Positions 34,603 to 43,983 of a stretch of 64,000 nucleotides of DNA are shown here, one piece after another; position 1 is the first letter of the stretch; every line of letters begins with the position of its first letter. The stretch covers positions 806,001 through 870,000 of the forward strand of contig NZ_CP060010.1 of assembly GCF_017798205.1 (NCBI RefSeq). Reading direction: 5' to 3'. The stretch is from Cognatishimia activa. Lineage in GTDB: Bacteria > Pseudomonadota > Alphaproteobacteria > Rhodobacterales > Rhodobacteraceae. A program made the translations under genes and the position numbers. The notes under the pieces are model-generated. The model saw only the letters and a list, made by a program, of their open reading frames with translations. It ran no database searches and was not told the origin of the DNA.

Positions 34603-35577
34603 CTAGCCTTGGGTCAAGACAGCCAACAGATAAACAACGTAGGCCGCCGTCAGCAGAACACCCCACCTGCGGGTGATGTCTTTCCTAAAGACAACGAACG
34701 GCAGCAGAAGCAAGCTCGCGCCCAGCATCACCCAGAGATCGAAATGCAGAAGACCCGGAGCGACGGGAATCGGCCCGACGAAACTCGCAATTCCGATAAT
34801 GGCCAAAAGGTTGAACATGTTAGAGCCGATCACATTGCCCAGCGCGACATCCGCCTGTTTGCGCAATGCGGCCATCACAGTGGTCGCGAGCTCGGGTAGG
34901 CTGGTGCCAATGGCAATCAGTGTGAGGCCAATCACCGTCTCGGGGACGCGGAACATGCGCGCAATATCGATGCCGCTGTCGACCAATAGATCTGCGCCCA
35001 AGGGCAGGCCAATCAAGCCCAGAACAAGGAACAGGCAAATCTTCCACCACGGGGCTTCCGGATCCAGGCCCTCTAGGTCTTCTTCGTCCTCTGGGGAGCT
35101 GACTGCACAGGTGCCGTCCTCCGACTTGCGATGCGCGATCGCCGAGCGCGCAGCGTCCCATAGGATGAAGGCAAGCACCGCCAATAGGATGATGCCGCTT
35201 ACCCACGTGAAAATACCAACAAAGGCCAGCCCCATGAACAACACGGTGGACGCCATCATAATGAAATAGCTTTTGCGCGTGTCACATTCGCTGGTCTGCA
35301 ATCGACTGAGGATCGCTGGGATGCCAAGCACCAGAAGGATGTTGGCTGTGTTTGAGCCGATCACATTGCCAAGAGCCAAGCCGGGGGCGTCATCGTCAAT
35401 CGCGCTGATCGCAATCAAAAGCTCGGGGGCTGAGGTGCCAAAAGCCACGATGGTCAGGCTGACGATCAAAGCGGGGATACCAAGCCGCAGACTGATGTTC
35501 ACAGCTCCACGCACCAGCGCATCGCCTGCCAGCAACAAAATCACCAGCCCTAAAGCCGCGGTCAGCCATACGAGCAT
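34603..35577 (-). CDS. Ca2+/Na+ exchanger (CaCA family, YrbG-like)
   Basis: This 324-residue inner-membrane cation antiporter is made of two homologous halves of about five helices. The alpha-repeat motifs are visible: first half TIVAFGTSAPELLIAISA and LALGNVIGSNTANIL; second half TLIAIGTSLPELATTVMA and VALGNVIGSNMFNLLAI. The acidic loop between halves (EDEEDLEGLDPEAP) is cytoplasmic in type. ATG 35577 (MLVWLTAALGL) follows the 55-residue ORF stop by 5 bp; a TTG at 35604 would overlap it. The gene is part of the run sohB-like, 55-aa ORF, exchanger. Confidence 0.92.
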   Translation of the reverse strand: MLVWLTAALGLVILLLAGDALVRGAVNISLRLGIPALIVSLTIVAFGTSAPELLIAISAIDDDAPGLALGNVIGSNTANILLVLGIPAILSRLQTSECDTRKSYFIMMASTVLFMGLAFVGIFTWVSGIILLAVLAFILWDAARSAIAHRKSEDGTCAVSSPEDEEDLEGLDPEAPWWKICLFLVLGLIGLPLGADLLVDSGIDIARMFRVPETVIGLTLIAIGTSLPELATTVMAALRKQADVALGNVIGSNMFNLLAIIGIASFVGPIPVAPGLLHFDLWVMLGASLLLLPFVVFRKDITRRWGVLLTAAYVVYLLAVLTQG

Positions 35578-35582
35578 GCGTT

Positions 35583-35750
35583 CTAGCCCTTCTTGCTCTG
35601 GCAAGCGCAGGGGCCCTTGCCGATCCTAAAGCGCCCACATTTGGCGCATCTCGCATTCTGCAATCGTTTCTGTCCCGGAATGGAGAATTTCCCGAACATC
35701 GCGAGGACCGCGATGAAAACGAGGAATATCGAGACAGCTTTAAAAATCAT
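35583..35750 (-). CDS. 55-residue membrane peptide with a CxxC/CxC tail
   Basis: The product MIFKAVSIFLVFIAVLAMFG has one N-terminal transmembrane helix, followed by a basic tail with CAKC and CAC, four cysteines that could bind one zinc. ATG 35750 is 1 bp from the stop of the S49 peptidase gene, and the exchanger starts 5 bp after its own stop, so all three probably share one mRNA. I recall similar short proteins annotated as hypothetical in Rhodobacteraceae. The function is unknown. Confidence 0.65.
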   Translation of the reverse strand: MIFKAVSIFLVFIAVLAMFGKFSIPGQKRLQNARCAKCGRFRIGKGPCACQSKKG

Positions 35751-35751
35751 G

Positions 35752-36558
35752 TCAGAGGCCAAACCGTGCGTAGGTCGCACGTTCCTCTAGCCCCGCCAGA
35801 GCGTCCTGTGTGATACGCGCCCCAAAACGTTGCCACATCGAGCGGCGCTGCTCGTAACGACGGAAACGAACCTTCTCGCCGAACTTCTCTTTCATCGTTG
35901 GCACCAAATGCCCAACAGCGTCGGCCAGACCCGCCTCAATGGCTTTTTCACCCACCCAGATTTCGCCGGTGAACAGGTCTTCGCCGTCCGCCAGTTTTGC
36001 GCCACGCCGTGTTTTGACGTGATCGATAAAGACCTCGTGGATTTGCTCGAGCATGCCGGACAGCCGCGCGACGTCTTCTTCCTTCTCGGGCTTGAAAGGA
36101 TCCATCATAGACTTGGATTTACCAGCCGTATGCACGCGACGTTCAATACCGTGGCGCGCAATAAAGTCCTGTGCGCCAAACCCCGCGGAAATCACGCCAA
36201 TCGAGCCCACGATAGATGAGCGATCCACATAGATTTCATCCGCCGCCGCTGCGAGCCAATAGCCCCCAGAGGCGGCCACATCCTCAACGAAAGCGTAAAC
36301 AGGAACGTTCTTTTCCTCGGCCAAACGCCGGATGCGCGCGCCGATGAGGGCGCTTTGCACAGGAGAGCCACCCGGAGAGTTGAGGATCAACGCCACGGCC
36401 GAAGGTTTGCCCCGCCGAAAGGCTTTCTCAATCAAAGGCGCGAGCCCTTGGTCACTGAGCCCACCACGAGAGCCAGCCGCGATAACCCCCGAAAGCCGCA
36501 CAACGGCGACAGTGTTCGGACGCTTGGAAAATGGGTTCAATCGGGCCATGAGAGCCAT
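35752..36558 (-). CDS. S49-family serine peptidase (SppA/SohB-like), no membrane anchor
   Basis: Peptidases of this family degrade cleaved signal peptides or membrane-protein fragments using a Ser-Lys dyad. The Ser region VEDVAASGGYWLAAAADEIY (near residue 95) and the Lys region HTAGKSKSMMDPFKPE (near residue 145) are both present, plus SIVGSIGVISAGFG. The 268-residue protein has no N-terminal transmembrane helix or signal peptide, unlike typical SppA and SohB, so its location is unclear. An alternative start (MARLNPFSK) is three codons in. Confidence 0.88.
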   Translation of the reverse strand: MALMARLNPFSKRPNTVAVVRLSGVIAAGSRGGLSDQGLAPLIEKAFRRGKPSAVALILNSPGGSPVQSALIGARIRRLAEEKNVPVYAFVEDVAASGGYWLAAAADEIYVDRSSIVGSIGVISAGFGAQDFIARHGIERRVHTAGKSKSMMDPFKPEKEEDVARLSGMLEQIHEVFIDHVKTRRGAKLADGEDLFTGEIWVGEKAIEAGLADAVGHLVPTMKEKFGEKVRFRRYEQRRSMWQRFGARITQDALAGLEERATYARFGL

Positions 36559-36632
36559 GTAGAGTTCGCCTCCTTTGATAACAAGGTTTTTGACGCTTGA
36601 AATCGCGATGTTTACGTGAATTTTTCTGCCAA

Positions 36633-36657
36633 AATGGGACGCAAAGTCCCATTTTTT
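36633..36657 (-). terminator. Bidirectional intrinsic terminator after the ABC-2 permease
   Basis: A perfect 8-bp stem, AATGGGAC (36633-36640) and GTCCCATT (36646-36653), has a 5-nt GCAAA loop. The plus strand continues TTTT after the stem and the minus strand continues TTGG after its own ATT. It lies 15 bp past the permease stop, as expected for the end of the ABC-transporter mRNA, and can work in both directions. Confidence 0.75.
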
Positions 36658-36672
36658 GATATTTTCAAGAAT

Positions 36673-37434
36673 TTAATTCCGAATTTTCCATCCAGTCTTA
36701 AAGATCCACCAAATCGCGACCAAACACAGCGTGGTGAAACCGGCGATGGCAAAGAGGCTGATCATGATTGGAACGTCCGCGAGACCAAAGAATGCCCAGC
36801 GGAAGCCAGAGATCAGATAGACCACGGGATTAAACAAAGTCACGATCTGCCAAAAGTCTGGCAACATAGAAATCGAATAGAACGAGCCGCCCAGAAACAC
36901 CAAAGGCGTGACGATCAGCAAAGGCACTAGCTGCAGTTGTTCAAAGTTGCTGGCCCAGATCCCGATGATAAAGCCAAACAGTGAGAAGCTGAGGCACGTC
37001 AGCACCATAAAGGCGATCATCGCAGGCCAGTTCAGGATCTGAATATCCACAAACAAGGCCGCTGTCGCGAGGATCACAATGCCGATGAACATCGACTTGG
37101 TCGCGGCTGCGCCGACATAGCCTACAACGATCTCAAGGAAATTCACGGGTGCCGAGAGCAGCTCGTAAATCGTGCCGATGAATTTCGGGAAATAGATCCC
37201 GAAAGAGGCGTTCGAGATACTCTGCGTAATGATCGAAAGCATGATGAGACCCGGCACGATGAAGGCGCCATAGGACACGCCTTCGACCTCTTGGATCCGG
37301 CTGCCGATGGCTGCGCCAAAGACCACGAAATAGAGCGACGTTGAAATGACCGGAGAGATAAAGCTCTGGGCCAATGTGCGGAAAAAGCGGGCCATCTCGA
37401 ACATGTAGATGGCGCGGATAGCTGTCCAGTTCAT
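36673..37434 (-). CDS. ABC-2 type transporter permease
   Basis: This 253-residue inner-membrane component of an exporter has about six hydrophobic segments. It contains the ABC-2 pattern [25 protein letters not shown] and, near the end, [16 protein letters not shown], which resembles DrrB/NodJ-type permeases. Its start overlaps the ATPase stop by 4 nt, so both proteins come from one mRNA. The substrate (drug, polysaccharide or lipid) cannot be inferred. Confidence 0.93.
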   Translation of the reverse strand: MNWTAIRAIYMFEMARFFRTLAQSFISPVISTSLYFVVFGAAIGSRIQEVEGVSYGAFIVPGLIMLSIITQSISNASFGIYFPKFIGTIYELLSAPVNFLEIVVGYVGAAATKSMFIGIVILATAALFVDIQILNWPAMIAFMVLTCLSFSLFGFIIGIWASNFEQLQLVPLLIVTPLVFLGGSFYSISMLPDFWQIVTLFNPVVYLISGFRWAFFGLADVPIMISLFAIAGFTTLCLVAIWWIFKTGWKIRN

Positions 37435-38363
37435 GCGGCGTCTTCCTTGTGAACGAGGCCAACGAAAATGTCTTCGAGGCTGCTTTGCTCGGTTTGCAAA
37501 TCGCGCAGGGTCAGCCCTGCGGCGGCGATGTCGCCTAGCAGCGAGGTGATACCAGTGCGATCCGCCTTGGTGTCATAGGAATAGGTGAGCGTTCTGCCGT
37601 CCTCGCCCAAAACGAGGTCATAAGACGCAAGCCCCGCGGGGATCTCTGAGATCGGCTCTTGCAACTCGACGTTAAGTTGCTTTTGGCCCAGACGTTTCAT
37701 GAGGGCGGTCTTTTCTTCGATTAATAGAAGCTCACCTTGGTTGATAACGCCAACACGATCGGCAATGGCTTCGGCTTCTTCAATGTAGTGGGTGGTCAGG
37801 ATGATCGTCACGCCACTGGCCTTCAGATCCGCCACGATATCCCACATGTCTTTGCGCAATTCGACGTCGACACCTGCGGTCGGCTCATCCAGAAACAACA
37901 CCTTGGGTTCGTGGCTAAGCGCCTTGGCGATCAGAACCCGCCGCTTCATACCGCCAGACAGCGTGCGGATCGCGTTGTCCTTTTTGTCCCACAGAGACAA
38001 TTGCCGCAGAATTTTCTCGATATAAGCCGGATCGCGACGTTTCCCAAACAGGCCGCGCGAGAAGGTTACGGTGTTGAGGACGGTCTCAAACGGCTCAAGG
38101 TTCACCTCTTGCGGCACCAAACCGATGATCGTGCGCGCGGCGCGGAAATTTTCGTTGATGTCATTGCCGTCCACGGACACAGACCCAGAGGTCGCCGTGG
38201 TGATTCCGCAGACAGTTGAGATCAGGGTCGTTTTGCCGGCCCCGTTTGGCCCCAACAATGCGAGGATCTCGCCGGCTTCGATATTCAGAGATACGCCCTT
38301 TAGGGCCTCAAAGCCCCCGTCGTATCGTTTCACAAGGTCTTTGATTTCAAGAATTGACGTCAT
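37431..38363 (-). CDS. ABC exporter ATP-binding protein (DrrA/NodI-like)
   Basis: It energises the ABC-2 permease encoded directly downstream. The 310-residue protein has Walker [15 protein letters not shown]-loop [13 protein letters not shown], signature [15 protein letters not shown], Walker [13 protein letters not shown] and the switch His in [15 protein letters not shown]-terminal extension of about 90 residues is typical of DrrA-type ATPases. ATG 38363 ([16 protein letters not shown]) is chosen; the open frame runs further upstream to 38483 without family similarity. Confidence 0.94.
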   Translation of the reverse strand: MTSILEIKDLVKRYDGGFEALKGVSLNIEAGEILALLGPNGAGKTTLISTVCGITTATSGSVSVDGNDINENFRAARTIIGLVPQEVNLEPFETVLNTVTFSRGLFGKRRDPAYIEKILRQLSLWDKKDNAIRTLSGGMKRRVLIAKALSHEPKVLFLDEPTAGVDVELRKDMWDIVADLKASGVTIILTTHYIEEAEAIADRVGVINQGELLLIEEKTALMKRLGQKQLNVELQEPISEIPAGLASYDLVLGEDGRTLTYSYDTKADRTGITSLLGDIAAAGLTLRDLQTEQSSLEDIFVGLVHKEDAA

Positions 38364-38562
38364 GGCTGTCCCTCTTTCTTGCCTGCGACATAGGCGTATC
38401 CCTGTCGCAAACCAAGCCCCGCATAGCGGATATACAGAACTGCATGGATGCGCGCACAAAGGCAAGAGAGACCTCGGAAACAAAAACCACGCGCAATCGC
38501 ACGTTCAGGCCGATTTCCCTCTTGACCCTCCCCTTGGGCTGGCTTAATCCCCCGCTACCCGT

Positions 38563-38639
<77 letters not shown>

Positions 38640-38657
38640 CTTTTCCCCTCGGAAACG

Positions 38658-38682
38658 AAAAAGACACCGCAAGAATGCGATG
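38658..38682 (-). terminator. Intrinsic terminator of hemE
   Basis: On the minus strand CATCGCA pairs with TGCGGTG (one G-U pair) around a TTCT loop and is followed by TCTTTTTCG. It begins 28 bp past the hemE stop (38710) and separates hemE from the oppositely oriented tRNA. Confidence 0.65.
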
Positions 38683-38709
38683 CCTGTCATTGTGCGTTGT
38701 AGCGCAGGT

Positions 38710-39744
38710 TTAGCCTGCGCGCACGGTGTCTATCATCAGCTGAACGTTCTCCGGATCGGCATCTGGCGTAATACCGTGGCCCAAATTGAAGATATGCGGC
38801 CCCTTGGACAGCGCCTGACAGATGCGGCGCGTTTCAGAAACCAAAGCATCGCCGCCGGTCACCATATGGGACGACTTAAGATTGCCTTGCACACAGCCGT
38901 CGATCTGAACATTTTGCGCAACCCATTCTGCTGTCACCGCGTCATCAAAGGCCACACAATCCGCGCCAGTGGCTTTGGCAAAGCCCGCATAGCGTTCACC
39001 TGCCCCACGAGGGAACGCGATGATTGGCGTCTCTGGATGCATCGCTTTTAAGGCCGCAATGATCTTTTTGATGGGGTCCAGCGCATATTTGTCAAAATCC
39101 GCGCCTTTGAGCGATCCTGCCCAGCTGTCAAAGAGCTTCACTACTTCGGCGCCTGCTTTGATCTGTTCGGACAGATAGAGGATCGTGCCTTCTGTCAGGC
39201 GGTCGATCACCTGATCAAACAGTGCGGGGTTCGCGTCTTTCAAAGCATGGGCCGGGCCTTGATCCGGTGTGCCCCGACCAGCGATCATATAGGTCGCGAC
39301 GGTCCAAGGGGCTCCGGCGAAGCCAATGAGGGTGGTTTCCGTGGGCAATTCCCGGCGCAGGATACGCACGGTTTCATAGATCGGGTTCAACGTATCGTGG
39401 ATTGCATCCACTGGCAGCAATTTGTCGAAATCCGCCTGACTTTCGATCGTGGACAAGCGTGGACCTTCGCCGGTCACGAACCACAGGTCCGCGCCCAGGG
39501 CCTGCGGCAAGAGCAGAATATCCGCGAATAGGATTGAAGCATCAAACCCATAACGACGGATCGGCTGCAACGTCACCTCGGCGGCCAGCTCGGAGTTATA
39601 GCAGAGCGACAGAAAGTCACCGGCCTGCGCACGCGTCGCGCGGTATTCCGGCAGGTAACGCCCCGCTTGGCGCATCATCCAGATTGGAGGGGTCGGCAGG
39701 GTCTCGCCCGCCAAAGCTCGAAGAATTGTTTTTTGCTGCGCCAT
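38710..39744 (-). CDS. hemE: Uroporphyrinogen decarboxylase HemE
   Basis: HemE converts uroporphyrinogen III to coproporphyrinogen III. The 344-residue enzyme carries the N-terminal signature [17 protein letters not shown] (near residue 20), [18 protein letters not shown] (near 140) and [17 protein letters not shown] at the C-terminus. It is divergent from hemC across 101 bp, so the two heme genes may share regulation. hemF lies just beyond hemC, making this a small heme locus. Confidence 0.97.
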   Translation of the reverse strand: MAQQKTILRALAGETLPTPPIWMMRQAGRYLPEYRATRAQAGDFLSLCYNSELAAEVTLQPIRRYGFDASILFADILLLPQALGADLWFVTGEGPRLSTIESQADFDKLLPVDAIHDTLNPIYETVRILRRELPTETTLIGFAGAPWTVATYMIAGRGTPDQGPAHALKDANPALFDQVIDRLTEGTILYLSEQIKAGAEVVKLFDSWAGSLKGADFDKYALDPIKKIIAALKAMHPETPIIAFPRGAGERYAGFAKATGADCVAFDDAVTAEWVAQNVQIDGCVQGNLKSSHMVTGGDALVSETRRICQALSKGPHIFNLGHGITPDADPENVQLMIDTVRAG

Positions 39745-39845
39745 GGTTCACCTCGCAAAGTCTTTGGTTAGGTCTAGCGCCAGCGACAAGATGTCAAGTG
39801 CAGCGGTGCTTGTCAGGACAATGGGACGCGGGTAGAGGTTCGGCC

Positions 39846-40802
39846 ATGACGATCAAACTCCCCTCCTCTGACGCGCCGCTGAAAATCGGCACCCGTGGTT
39901 CGCCTTTGGCTTTGGCGCAGGCGCATGAGACGCGGGATCGCCTGATGGCGGCGCATGATCTGGGGGCGGAGGCCTTTGAGGTTGTGGTCATCCACACCAC
40001 AGGCGACAATCGCCAGATGATCGACGCGGATCGCCCGCTGAAAGAGATCGGCAACAAGGGTCTGTTTACCAAAGAGATCGAAGAGGCCATGCTGCGCGGT
40101 GATATCGACATCGCGGTGCATTCGACCAAAGACATGCCGACCGTGCAGCCTGAGGGTCTGGTGCTGGATGTGTTCTTGCCGCGCGAGGATGTGCGGGATG
40201 CGTTTATCTCTCTGAAATACAACTCTATTTCTGAGTTACCCGAGGGTGCGGTTGTCGGCACGTCGTCTCTGCGTCGCCGTGCACAGCTGTCGCAAATTCG
40301 GCCCGACCTCAAACTGGTCGAGTTTCGCGGCAACGTTCAGACGCGCTTAAAGAAACTCGAAGACGGCGTGGCGGATTGTTCGTTTCTGGCTATGGCGGGT
40401 CTGACTCGTCTGGGTATGACCAATCGCGCGACTGCCGCGATTGAGGCAGACGAAATGTTGCCTGCCGTGGCGCAGGGAGCCATCGGCATCGAACATCGCG
40501 CAGACGACACCCGCGCCGCAAACATGCTGGCCACGATTCACCATCCCGAGACCGCTGCGCGCGTCACTTGCGAACGCGCGTTCCTTGCAAAGCTCGATGG
40601 CTCCTGTGAAACTCCGATTGCCGCGCTGTCGGTCATCGAAGGCGATGAAATCCATCTGCGCGGAGAGATCCTGCGGCCGGACGGATCAGAACGGCTGACC
40701 GCCGAGGGCCGCGCGCCCGTGGCGGATGCCGTCGCCTTAGGCACAAAGCTCGGCGAAGAGATCCTCGCCAAAGCCCCGTCAGATTTCTTTAGCTGGCGCT
40801 AA
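39846..40802 (+). CDS. hemC: Hydroxymethylbilane synthase HemC
   Basis: HemC polymerises four porphobilinogen molecules into hydroxymethylbilane. The 318-residue product (start MTIKLPSSDAPLKIGTRGSP) has KIGTRGSPLALAQA, AVHSTKDMPTVQPEGL, VGTSSLRRRAQLSQIRPDLK and the dipyrromethane-attachment Cys in AKLDGSCETPIAALS. The open frame extends upstream to 39402 through hemE antisense; ATG 39846 is the normal start. The stop overlaps the convergent hemF stop by 4 bp. Confidence 0.96.
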   Translation: MTIKLPSSDAPLKIGTRGSPLALAQAHETRDRLMAAHDLGAEAFEVVVIHTTGDNRQMIDADRPLKEIGNKGLFTKEIEEAMLRGDIDIAVHSTKDMPTVQPEGLVLDVFLPREDVRDAFISLKYNSISELPEGAVVGTSSLRRRAQLSQIRPDLKLVEFRGNVQTRLKKLEDGVADCSFLAMAGLTRLGMTNRATAAIEADEMLPAVAQGAIGIEHRADDTRAANMLATIHHPETAARVTCERAFLAKLDGSCETPIAALSVIEGDEIHLRGEILRPDGSERLTAEGRAPVADAVALGTKLGEEILAKAPSDFFSWR

Positions 40803-41692
40803 ACCCACTTCGCCAAAGGCGGCAGGCTCATGAGCACCGCATTGGCGTCGTGACCCGTCTCTAGGCCAAACTTAGTTCCCCGGTCATAGACCAGATTATA
40901 TTCGGCATAGAGCCCACGATGAACGAGCTGCGCGTCTTTCTCGGCTTCTCCGAAATCATCGGCGCGGCGCTTTTCGACCAAAGGCTGATAGGCCGGTAAA
41001 AACGCGCGGCCGATGTCCTGGATAAAGCTGAAATCAGCCTCCCAATCTCCGGTGCAATGGTCATCCAAAAAGATCCCGCCAACACCCCGCGCGCGACCGC
41101 GGTGCGGGACAAAGAAATACTCATCCGCCCAGGCTTTAAGACGCGGGTAATGCGCCGCGCCATGTTTGTCGCAATGGGCCTTTTGCACCGCGTGGAAATT
41201 CGCCGTGTCCTCGTCATACTCAAGGCAAGGGTTCAGATCGGAGCCGCCGCCAAACCACCACGCATGGGGCGTCCAGAACATCCGTGTGTTCATATGAACC
41301 GCCGGACAATGCGGGTTCTGCATATGCGCCACGAGGGAAATCCCGCTGGCCCAAAAGCGCGGATCCTCTTTCATTCCAGGAATGCCCTTGCGCGCCGCCA
41401 TCGCGTTTTGCGCGCGCTCGCCCAAGGTACCGTAGACAGTCGAGACATTGACCCCGACCTTCTCAAATACACGGCCGCCGCGCATCACGGACATCAGGCC
41501 TCCGCCCGCGTCCGAGCCGTCCTCTGCAGAACGTTTGGTTTCAGTGACTTCAAACCGACCCGCAGGCTGATCCGCGAAAGGCCCGTCTGAATGGCTGTCC
41601 TCTAGACCTTCAAAAGCGGCCACAATCGTATCGCGCAACTCGCGAAACCAGGCACTCGCGCGTGCTTTTTCTTGGGACAGATCCTCAGACAT
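40799..41692 (-). CDS. hemF: Oxygen-dependent coproporphyrinogen III oxidase HemF
   Basis: HemF oxidatively decarboxylates coproporphyrinogen III to protoporphyrinogen IX using O2, consistent with an aerobic lifestyle. The 297-residue protein shows RGGRVFEKVGVNVSTVYGT, NPHCPAVHMNTRMF, WWFGGGSDLNPC and AEYNLVYDRGTKFGLETG. It lies 14 bp after the SDR gene on the same strand and converges on hemC with a 4-bp overlap. Confidence 0.96.
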   Translation of the reverse strand: MSEDLSQEKARASAWFRELRDTIVAAFEGLEDSHSDGPFADQPAGRFEVTETKRSAEDGSDAGGGLMSVMRGGRVFEKVGVNVSTVYGTLGERAQNAMAARKGIPGMKEDPRFWASGISLVAHMQNPHCPAVHMNTRMFWTPHAWWFGGGSDLNPCLEYDEDTANFHAVQKAHCDKHGAAHYPRLKAWADEYFFVPHRGRARGVGGIFLDDHCTGDWEADFSFIQDIGRAFLPAYQPLVEKRRADDFGEAEKDAQLVHRGLYAEYNLVYDRGTKFGLETGHDANAVLMSLPPLAKWV

Positions 41693-41706
41693 CGGGGGCT
41701 CCTAGG

Positions 41707-42504
41707 TTAGTGAACCGGAGTTTGCACCGGATCAATCAAAGTGCGCCCGCCGTCGACCGTAATCACCTGACCGGTGACAAAACCCGCCGCGTCGGACGCC
41801 AGATAGCGCACGGTATCGGTGACTTCGGCGGCAGGGGCAATGCGACCAAGTAGCGTGTTATCTTCTATGGTTTTGCGATACTCAGGATGTTCCTTGAGCG
41901 TGTTTTGCATGCTCGCGCTCATGACCGAGCCGATTGCCACCGCATTCACACGGATCTGATATTCTGCCAAGGCCGTCGCCAGCCCCCGCGTCATCTGATC
42001 AAGAGCCGCCGTTGCCATGGAATAGCCCATCAAGTTGGGCTGCGTCCGGCAGGCCGCGATGGACGAGAGGTTCACAATGGCGCCCGCGGCGCCTTCTTCG
42101 TCCTCATTTTGTTTGATCATGCGCTTGGCCACCGCTTGCGACAGCCGCAGCGACGTCATCAGGTTTTGGCTGAGCATGGTCTCAACCGAGTCGTCATCCA
42201 TGTCCAAAGGATCCGTCATCAGGATCTGGCGGCTGGCATTGACCAGAATATCGACACGCTCAAACGCATCAACGGTCGCCGAGAGCAAGTTCGCGATGGT
42301 AAGGCGTTCGCGGAGGTCTCCGGCGAAGTGAATGACATTGGAACTGTCGGGGAAATCCCCGACCTCTTTGGAGAGTTGTTCGTCGTCCATGTCCGCCATC
42401 ACGACATTCGCGCCGCGGTCCGCAAACTCTCGCGCCACCGCAAGGCCGATCCCATTGGCAGCGCCGGTTATAATGGCGGTCTTACCCGCAATAGAAAAAG
42501 ACAT
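41707..42504 (-). CDS. SDR-family protein with catalytic Lys replaced by Thr
   Basis: The 265-residue protein has the Rossmann motif TGAANGIG (residues 13-20), with Asp residues after beta-2 (ADMDDE) suggesting NAD(H) preference. It also has the catalytic Asn (N114), Ser148 and Tyr161. The Lys four residues after Tyr, normally in YxxxK, is Thr165 (YSMAT; codon ACG). Oxidoreductase activity is therefore doubtful, and the protein may be a regulatory or binding member. The C-terminal VTGQVITVDGGRTL is normal. It is followed at 14 bp by hemF. Confidence 0.88.
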   Translation of the reverse strand: MSFSIAGKTAIITGAANGIGLAVAREFADRGANVVMADMDDEQLSKEVGDFPDSSNVIHFAGDLRERLTIANLLSATVDAFERVDILVNASRQILMTDPLDMDDDSVETMLSQNLMTSLRLSQAVAKRMIKQNEDEEGAAGAIVNLSSIAACRTQPNLMGYSMATAALDQMTRGLATALAEYQIRVNAVAIGSVMSASMQNTLKEHPEYRKTIEDNTLLGRIAPAAEVTDTVRYLASDAAGFVTGQVITVDGGRTLIDPVQTPVH

Positions 42505-42541
42505 GGCCTCGCCCTCTGATTCTGAGAAAACTTACGCGGAA

Positions 42542-43525
42542 TTAGCGCCGCGCGCGAGCGGGCCGTTCGGCGCGCAGGATTTTGAACCGATTGTCGCCGG
42601 TCACCTCTTCGACTTTGGCGAAATGTGCCTCAAGTGTTGCCTCATAGGGTAGGTGACGATTGGCTACCATCCAGAGCTGCCCCGTCGGCGCGAGCATACG
42701 TGCAGCCGCGGCGATAAAGGCGCGACCCAGATCAGGATCCGCTGCACGCCCCGTGTGAAACGGGGGGTTCATAACCACCGTGTTCATCCGCGCGCGGGGT
42801 TCCCAAGTTGTGGCATCGGCCCAATGAAACGAGGCACGCGGGTCGGTCACATTGGCCTTGGCACACTCGAGGGCCACGTGATCAGCCTCGATCAAATAGA
42901 GGTCCTCGACCTCGCCGCGTGTCAGGATCGCGCGCGACAGATAACCCCAGCCCGCACCCAGATCGGCAACCTGTTTGCCAAGCTTTTCAGGCAGTGCCGC
43001 CGCCAACGCCTTAGACGCCGGATCAATCGCATCTGCAGAAAACACGCCCGGACGGGTCTGAAAACCGCCATCGATCTCTGACGGGGCATCGTTCTGCCAG
43101 TCCGCAAAATCGCCGCCAGCGAACCAGAACAATTTGCCATGCGCTTTGGAAAAACTTCCGGCCACATCGGAGCGCTTCTTGCAGGCCTTCAGCATGCTGT
43201 CGACGCCATCGGTCTTTTGGCCGTCCACATAGACAGGCCCACCCAGCGCGGCGGCCTGCGCAACCCGCAACTGCGCCAATGCCTTGGCACGCGGCAGGAA
43301 AACAACTGACGCTGCAAAATCGCCCTCGGGCTCTATGGCACAGCCATAGCCCGCAGAGGCGAAAACATCATGGGCCGGTTTCAACGGCTGCAAAATCACA
43401 GCGCGGTCTTTGGGGATCTCAGCGATATCCGCCAAATTGCTTGGCCCAAAGACGGCAATCCGACCTTCATCAGGCAAAACCACCTGCCCCGACTCAAGCG
43501 CGAGCGTAAGACGTTCACCTGCCAT
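42542..43525 (-). CDS. RsmC-like class I methyltransferase
   Basis: This 327-residue SAM-dependent methyltransferase has a two-domain RsmC/RsmD-like layout, predicted to modify guanine in 16S rRNA. The C-terminal catalytic domain shows VADLGAGWGYLSRAIL (motif I), YLIEADHVALECAKAN (motif II) and VVMNPPFHTGRAADPDLG (NPPF motif IV). The N-terminal half is degenerate, as in RsmC. A hairpin lies between the clpS stop and its start. Whether the target is G1207 as in E. coli RsmC is not shown. Confidence 0.88.
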   Translation of the reverse strand: MAGERLTLALESGQVVLPDEGRIAVFGPSNLADIAEIPKDRAVILQPLKPAHDVFASAGYGCAIEPEGDFAASVVFLPRAKALAQLRVAQAAALGGPVYVDGQKTDGVDSMLKACKKRSDVAGSFSKAHGKLFWFAGGDFADWQNDAPSEIDGGFQTRPGVFSADAIDPASKALAAALPEKLGKQVADLGAGWGYLSRAILTRGEVEDLYLIEADHVALECAKANVTDPRASFHWADATTWEPRARMNTVVMNPPFHTGRAADPDLGRAFIAAAARMLAPTGQLWMVANRHLPYEATLEAHFAKVEEVTGDNRFKILRAERPARARR

Positions 43526-43532
43526 CCAACTC

Positions 43533-43558
43533 TGATCCGAGCACCCGGGCTCAGATCA
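43533..43558 (-). promoter_or_regulatory. Hairpin between clpS and the methyltransferase gene
   Basis: TGATCCGAGC (43533-43542) and GCTCAGATCA (43549-43558) form a 10-bp stem with one mismatch and a 6-nt loop. It overlaps the clpS stop and ends 7 bp before the methyltransferase ATG on the minus strand. No T-run follows, so it would affect translation or mRNA stability rather than end transcription. Confidence 0.35.
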
Positions 43559-43894
43559 CTCCTTTTCCATGGTGCATTGCAGCGGGTGCTGATGGCGACG
43601 GGCGAAATCCATGACCTGAGTCACCTTGGTTTCCGCGATCTCGTGGCTAAACACGCCAACAACGGCGACGCCTTTTTTGTGAACCGTCAGCATGATCTCA
43701 AACGCCTGCGCATGGGTCAGACCGAAGAACCGCTCTAGGATTTGAACCACAAACTCCATCGGCGTGTAGTCGTCATTCAGCAGCAGCACCTTATACAAGG
43801 GTGGGCGTTTGGTTTTGGCACGGGTTTTGACCGCGACGCCAGTATCGGCATCGTCGTCACTGTTCATAGACATGCGCAGCGCATCCAAAATCAT
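43556..43894 (-). CDS. clpS: ATP-dependent Clp protease adaptor ClpS
   Basis: ClpS delivers N-end-rule substrates to ClpA. The 112-residue protein has a flexible, acidic N-terminus ([14 protein letters not shown]). The core is [20 protein letters not shown], the segment whose Asp-Asp binds the N-degron, followed by [20 protein letters not shown]. The ATG at 43894 is chosen; a TTG two codons upstream and ATGs at codons 8 and 10 are alternatives. It is divergent from the HAD gene. Confidence 0.95.
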   Translation of the reverse strand: MILDALRMSMNSDDDADTGVAVKTRAKTKRPPLYKVLLLNDDYTPMEFVVQILERFFGLTHAQAFEIMLTVHKKGVAVVGVFSHEIAETKVTQVMDFARRHQHPLQCTMEKE

Positions 43895-43983
43895 GGTCAA
43901 ATCTATCCGTCCCAGATGATGAAGGCTGTATATAGCCTAACATTCCGTTTAGAAAAGAGCTTGGGCAGCAATTGCAGGGCATT

